NCBI GenBank assembly: GCA_030737875.1
Contig: CM060912.1
Location: 461,656,310-461,720,309 of the forward strand
Direction of reading: 5' to 3'
DNA length: 64,000 nt
DNA from: Allium sativum
Lineage: Eukaryota; Streptophyta; Magnoliopsida; Asparagales; Amaryllidaceae
Shown piece after piece: positions 59,850 to 64,000 of this stretch. The number at the start of each line of letters is the position of its first letter. Positions within the stretch are counted from its first letter, which is position 1. The notes beneath the pieces were generated by a model. The model ran no database searches. It was not told the DNA's origin and saw nothing but the letters and a program-made list of their open reading frames with translations. The translations under genes and the position numbers were made by a program.

Positions 59850-60840
59850 TTGATCATCCTGTTAGTACTCTTTTTGATTTTAGCGCTTCACATTCGTTTA
59901 TATCTGCTTCCATAGTTGAGTCTCTGCACCTTAGTACTTGTACAATAGAAGATCCCATTATTGTCTCAAATCCGGTTGGTGGTTCGGCTCGTTTATCTTT
60001 GGTTTGTAAGGATTTGAGAATAGCTATATTAAATATTGAGTTTAAGTATGTTTTCGGGTTTCATGGGCTATGGGTTAATTCTAGGCATGGACTGGTTAGC
60101 TAGAAATTGTGAAAGGAGAGTAGTTATACTTTCGACTTGCCTCAGGAATACCCTCGAGATTTCGTGCGATCCTAAGGGATCAGTTTGTCCTGGCTACCTA
60201 GAATCACTTGATGCATCTATCAACGATTTGCAATCCGTTAGAGTAGTCCATGAGTACGCAGATGTTTTTGATCAGGTTAGGAGTTTATCTCCTAAAACGC
60301 GAGATAGACTTCCGCATATATCCAGTTGACAATGCAAAACCAGTTGCATTACCTGTACGACACATGAATCCAAGGGAAAGGAAGGGCTCAGTAAACAAGT
60401 AAAAGAGTTACTTGAAAAAGGGTTCATAAGGTGAAGTATTTTTGAATGGGGTGCTACAGTCGTTTTCGTTACAAAGGCGGATGGTTCACTTCGCTTGTGC
60501 ATAGATGATATTTTGAAATGAGGAAGAACATGCTTTGCATCTAAGGGAAGTCTCGTATACCCTCCAAGCGCATCAACTTAAGGCAAAGCTCTCCAAAAAT
60601 GTCATTTTTGTAGAGAAGAAGGTTTCTAGGACATGTGGCACCCAAACAAGGGATAGTAGTAGATCCCGCAAAAGTAGTTGCGGTGCAAGACTGGAAGGTC
60701 CCATGGAATGCAACAGAAGCAGGAAGCTTTCTTGGACTAGCAGGGCTAATATAGGAAATTAATTAAGGACTTTATGAAGGTATCGGCCCCACTTATTAGA
60801 TTGACAAAGAAGAATCTAATTATCTTAGTATATACACTTG
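59850..60840 (+). pseudogene. Protease and RT relic of element D/E
   Basis: The protease starts STLFDFSASHSFI, where active enzymes have LFDTGAS: Asp stays but Thr-Gly became Phe-Ser. It continues NPVGGSARLSLVCKDL and, after a frameshift, GYGLILGMDWLA (about 60080). The linker VRSLSP follows, then RT start ([28 protein letters not shown]). From there sequence jumps directly to DDIL (about 60509), losing the part between the YREL motif and the catalytic box; then FLGHV-, VDPAK- and FLGLAGL-like pieces lead to 60780. RNase H and integrase are absent after about 60840. Confidence 0.8.
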
Positions 60841-60929
60841 GTAACATGGTTAGCATCTATTTATTTTCAAGAGACAGTTCTGGGAATGTTAGCATGACAC
60901 GGCAGAAGTTGTAGTGCCAAGTATACTAT

Positions 60930-61110
60930 AAGAAGAAAAGGTGGAACGGGAGGCGATAGTGAAATGGGTTCCAACGCATATTCTGGAAACAGAAATTAAG
61001 AAGCTACGCAAATCGTGAAGTTAAGACAGTCCGAGCAATATGGAATGAAGCTCAAGAAGACGCGACTTAGAAGACTGAAGACTAGATACGTGCATCGTAT
61101 CCTTTTTCAG
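60930..61110 (+). pseudogene. Chromodomain remnant of element D/E
   Basis: Broken frame with VEREAIVKWVPTHILETEIK then VKTVRAIWNEAQEDAT and KTED.IRASYP. This matches the end of Tekay/Del integrases (WxxxxEDATWETEDxMRxxYP), although the rest of integrase is deleted. The Trp after DAT is a stop. Confidence 0.65.
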
Positions 61111-61719
61111 GGTATATCCTTGATCTCTCTTTTTCTGTAAAGTTTATTTGCTAGTCTTTATCTTTTAAGTATATCCTCTCGATCTTATCCTCGATCCTTA
61201 GGTAGAAGCCAATGGATATAAACATGTGTTTGAGACATGTTATGTTTGGTGGATGCAAGTGGATGTAAGTGTTTGCTAGTGGTTTCTCATGGATGCATAT
61301 ACACACATTAGGCACTAGATCGGCTCAGTCACTTTCATATTGCATACGCATGAGTGAATTTTTACATGTATGAATTGAAACTTGATGTGTTATCATATGG
61401 ATGTTGCATTCGTATGAATGATTGTGCACTCATGTAGAAGTTATAAAGTATGATTAGGAATAATTGCATACATGATGGACTCATGGCACCGACATAATTC
61501 GCATTAAGGAGGTCAACTGAATCGGCAGACCGCCTGATTTTGCATTAGATAAGGACATGTACATACACTATACATATGATCATGAAAGCATTAGAATTTT
61601 TTTTTAAGGACAATGGATGCATGTGATTGAATGGTTGGGTAGATGGATATTGGATGGTAGGATATGCATTCTTCTTAATTTAGAGATTTCGAGGACGAAA
61701 TCCTTTAAGGAGGGTAGAA
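61111..61719 (+). other. 3' untranslated region and polypurine tract of element D/E
   Basis: Non-coding. It contains a stretch (about 61250-61640) matching, in inverse orientation, 22000-22430 downstream of element B pol, for example the GGAGGTCAACTGAATC / CAGTTGACCTCC block, so the elements share this 3' region. It ends with GAGGACGAAATCC, TTTAAGGAGGGTAGAA and the LTR start at 61720. Confidence 0.75.
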
Positions 61720-64000
61720 TGTAACACCCCGTATTTTCTCATAATATTAAATTAACAAATTAAAGAATACGTAATTTTAAAAATAGGAATGAAGGGAAAC
61801 GGGTTACGCCCTCGGAATTCTGCTTGAGATAGAGTCCGAGTTTGCGTAAAACGGACACCGTATGAAGAAGTTATAAGCCTTAGAAGTTTGTATACGCCCA
61901 AGGGAGTATATATACATATAAAATAATTTCAGAAGTCAAAACAGGGTTCAAATCTCGAATTTGGGTCAAAGCAGGCTGAGCGGGAAATTCCTGCTCAGAG
62001 GTGTCGACCCCCCCCAAGGGGGAGTCGACATAGGTGTCGACCCCCCTATAGGGGTGTCGACATAGGTGTCGACCCTCCTATAGGGGAGTCGACCCCTGTT
62101 AGCCCAGATCTGGCCGATGACGTGTTTCGCCACGTGTCGCTTTCTGATTCGCTGTGTGATATGGTATTCTGCTCTGGACGATTCTGATGACTTCTAGACT
62201 GATCTGAAGGCTCTAAATCTCCCTATACACCTATAAAAAGACCCCTAAACCTATTATTTTCTCCACACGAATTCATAGGCATTTATATGCTGCTAAAACC
62301 TGAAGTGGCCTAGCCTCCACCTTAATCAATCAAATTAGAGTTTTCAAGTTAACAATCAAAGTCTACATCAAAGAAGTAGCTAATTAAATTCAGAAATCAG
62401 ATCCCAGAATTCAAGACCGTTCTGTAATTTGTAAGTTCATGTTACTTTCAGAAATAAAATTTAATTGTGATTCTGACATTGTAATAAATCTGAATCTGAG
62501 ATTATGCCTATTTCTGTCTGTCCTTCTATATCCATTGGATCTATCTCATTGATAATTTTATGTCCATTATTTGTCTCTTCTTTCCTTCTTCCCTTTTTGT
62601 TTTTATAGCCAGGCTACCGCGAGCCTGAGCCAAATCTCATAAGAGATGAACGTACATTGGGAAAAATTGGGCATAATATATGATTTGGACATGGCCAACG
62701 CTAAAATGGGGAAAAATATTAAATTATGAATAATTGGACATAACTGATTTGTAACTGATTTGAGGACATAACACATGTTGTATTTAAAACATAAAGTGTA
62801 TCGAACATATGACGTGAGATTTGAGGCATAAAGTATATTGGACATATGACTTGGGATTTGGGGCGTAAATTGAACTGTAAACATGTAAGGCATAGTACAT
62901 GTTGTGGTTTAAGACCTAAAATTGGGGCATATTATATATGATAGTTTATGACTTGGAAGAAGGAGAATATTGTGTATAGTGATATATGGCTTAGGCATGA
63001 AAACCTATAATAAAATAGGGATAACTGTTAAATGTGAACACGCCTAAATTGAGATTTTGGGTAATTGGCATGCACTGTAATTAAAGGCTATAATTTGGCA
63101 TAGTTTATACTGTGAATCATGATTGGGGTTTTTGGAGAATATTTTGTACGGTGCGATACGACTAAACCTTAGGGCATGTGTTATATTGTGATTTTTTGGG
63201 GCATGACTATTATTCCAAATTTGGGAAAATTGGATGTAACCTATTTTGAGTAATAACTTGAATTTGAATTTGTGGGGCATAACTTGCAATCAGCCTTGTT
63301 GGGGTATAACTTGAGAATTGGAACATGACTAGTTTTATGAATTTGGGATGATTAGCATATAAAATCTAGACTTGGACATGTATGGTAAATATGCTAAAAG
63401 ATAAACATGCCTAACCCGAGGTTAGATTGAGTTGTGGTGTAAAACTGCCTGGAACCGCCCGGCACATCCAGTAACTGCAACAACACAGATCTAATGTGAG
63501 AGGTTAGCGCATTTAGCCCAAAAGCCCGAGGTTAGAATGAGTTTGCGGTAGAAGTCTGCCCGGAACCGCCCGGCACATCCAGCAACCGCAAACAACAGTT
63601 CTAATGTGAGATGTTGTGGCATTAATAAATAAATTAATGCCAATAAACAGACATGCTAAGAATGGTAAGGTTAAGTAAAATTTAGAACACTTAACCGTTA
63701 GAGCATGTTAATTAGACAATAAGGTGGGGTTAAGTAAATTTATAACACTTAACCGTTATAACATGTTAATTTGACAAGTGAGCAGGGTTAAGTTAACCAG
63801 TACAACATGATGAATGAGAAGGGTTAAGTTAATAAGAAACACTTAACCAATATGACATGATGAATGAGTAGGGTTAAGTTAATAAGAAACACTTAACCAA
63901 TATGACATGATGGCCGAGTAGGGTTAAGTTAAAACAAGAGAGCAACACTTAACCAATAAACATGATGCGTGGAAGGGTTAAGTTAACACAAGAAGGCATC
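61720..64000 (+). repeat. 3' LTR (E), first 2.28 kb
   Basis: Colinear with D from TGTAACACCCCG: dyad (61978-61998), GTCGACCC cluster (62000-62093), TATA box CTATAAAAAG (62231-62240), donor-like GTAAGT (62431), hairpins E1 and E2 (63418-63614), and the start of the TTAACC array (63660 on). Small indels and scattered substitutions separate it from D, for example the loss of GCCATTGCGTTCGTC near 61810. Confidence 0.9.
63418..63614 (+). repeat. Two tandem copies of the conserved LTR hairpin (E1, E2)
   Basis: E1 63418-63505, E2 63528-63614. In E1 both inner arms changed relative to D1 (GTTGCGGT to GTTGTGGT and AACCGCAAC to AACTGCAAC); both changes leave G-U pairs, so the stem could persist in RNA. 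Confidence 0.75.

Larger units (their letters stand above)
55248..64000 (+). mobile_element. Element D/E: chromovirus relic with 3.94 kb LTRs, cut by window end
   Basis: 5' LTR (D) is 55248-59188; internal 59189-61719 (2531 bp); 3' LTR (E) starts at 61720 and runs past 64000. PBS at 59191 and purine tract before 61720 are in place. The LTRs agree closely by eye but not perfectly. Gag is essentially gone, protease lost its active site, RT has an internal deletion and integrase is missing, while the chromodomain remains. The element could be replicated only with proteins from a relative. The left flank is GTTCT (55243-55247); its duplicate lies outside the window. Confidence 0.9.

Overview
The window looks like a heterochromatic, repeat-packed stretch of a large plant (angiosperm) genome. 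I find no host gene. Almost everything traces to transposable elements: several Ty3/gypsy LTR retrotransposons, mostly chromoviruses of the Tekay/Del type, one degraded Tat-type gypsy element and one L1-type LINE. Evidence is LTR termini (TGTAAC...), 12-nt primer binding sites matching plant initiator tRNA-Met, polypurine tracts, target-site duplications (TSDs), and protein motifs for gag, protease, reverse transcriptase (RT), RNase H, integrase and chromodomain.

Layout. 1-2756: minus-strand long LTR (LTR A), cut by the window edge. 2757-14401: degraded minus-strand Tat-type gypsy element, split by a LINE (6217-10489, inserted in the RT) and probably by a diverged LTR (LTR H, 12637-14395). 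14402-19196: AT-rich and very degraded, with one more minus-strand LTR start (LTR G, at 16052) and a trace of gypsy pol. 19197-25079 plus 54394-54868: a minus-strand chromovirus (element B), 3' LTR 19197-21911, pol upstream of it. Its RT is split by a solo LTR (LTR C, TSD ATTCT) made of 25080-26407, 36298-36427 and 53121-54388. LTR C is itself split by a nearly intact minus-strand Tekay/Del element (26408-36297) and by a plus-strand element with LTRs of about 6.3 and 5.7 kb (36428-53115, TSD GTTTG). 54869-55247 is the end of another minus-strand LTR of the LTR C type. From 55248 to the window end is a plus-strand element with 3.94 kb LTRs around only 2.5 kb of internal sequence (element D/E).

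The most unusual content is in the LTRs. LTRs A, C, D and E (and partly B) share a non-coding layout: palindromic GTCGAC-type motifs upstream of a TATA box, a strong 5' splice-site-like sequence shortly downstream, a mid-section full of hairpin repeats, two tandem copies of a hairpin whose stems change between families while pairing is kept and the loop stays almost constant, a second covarying hairpin, then a long pyrimidine tract ending in YAG/GTTC. I infer a structured leader intron of about 2.8 kb inside the LTR. That is a hypothesis from sequence alone; no transcript data were available.

All pol genes are damaged to some degree. The 26408-36297 element is closest to intact (two single-base frame breaks). 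The giant-LTR element and D/E carry stops, frameshifts and catalytic-site losses, so if they moved recently they needed proteins from elsewhere.
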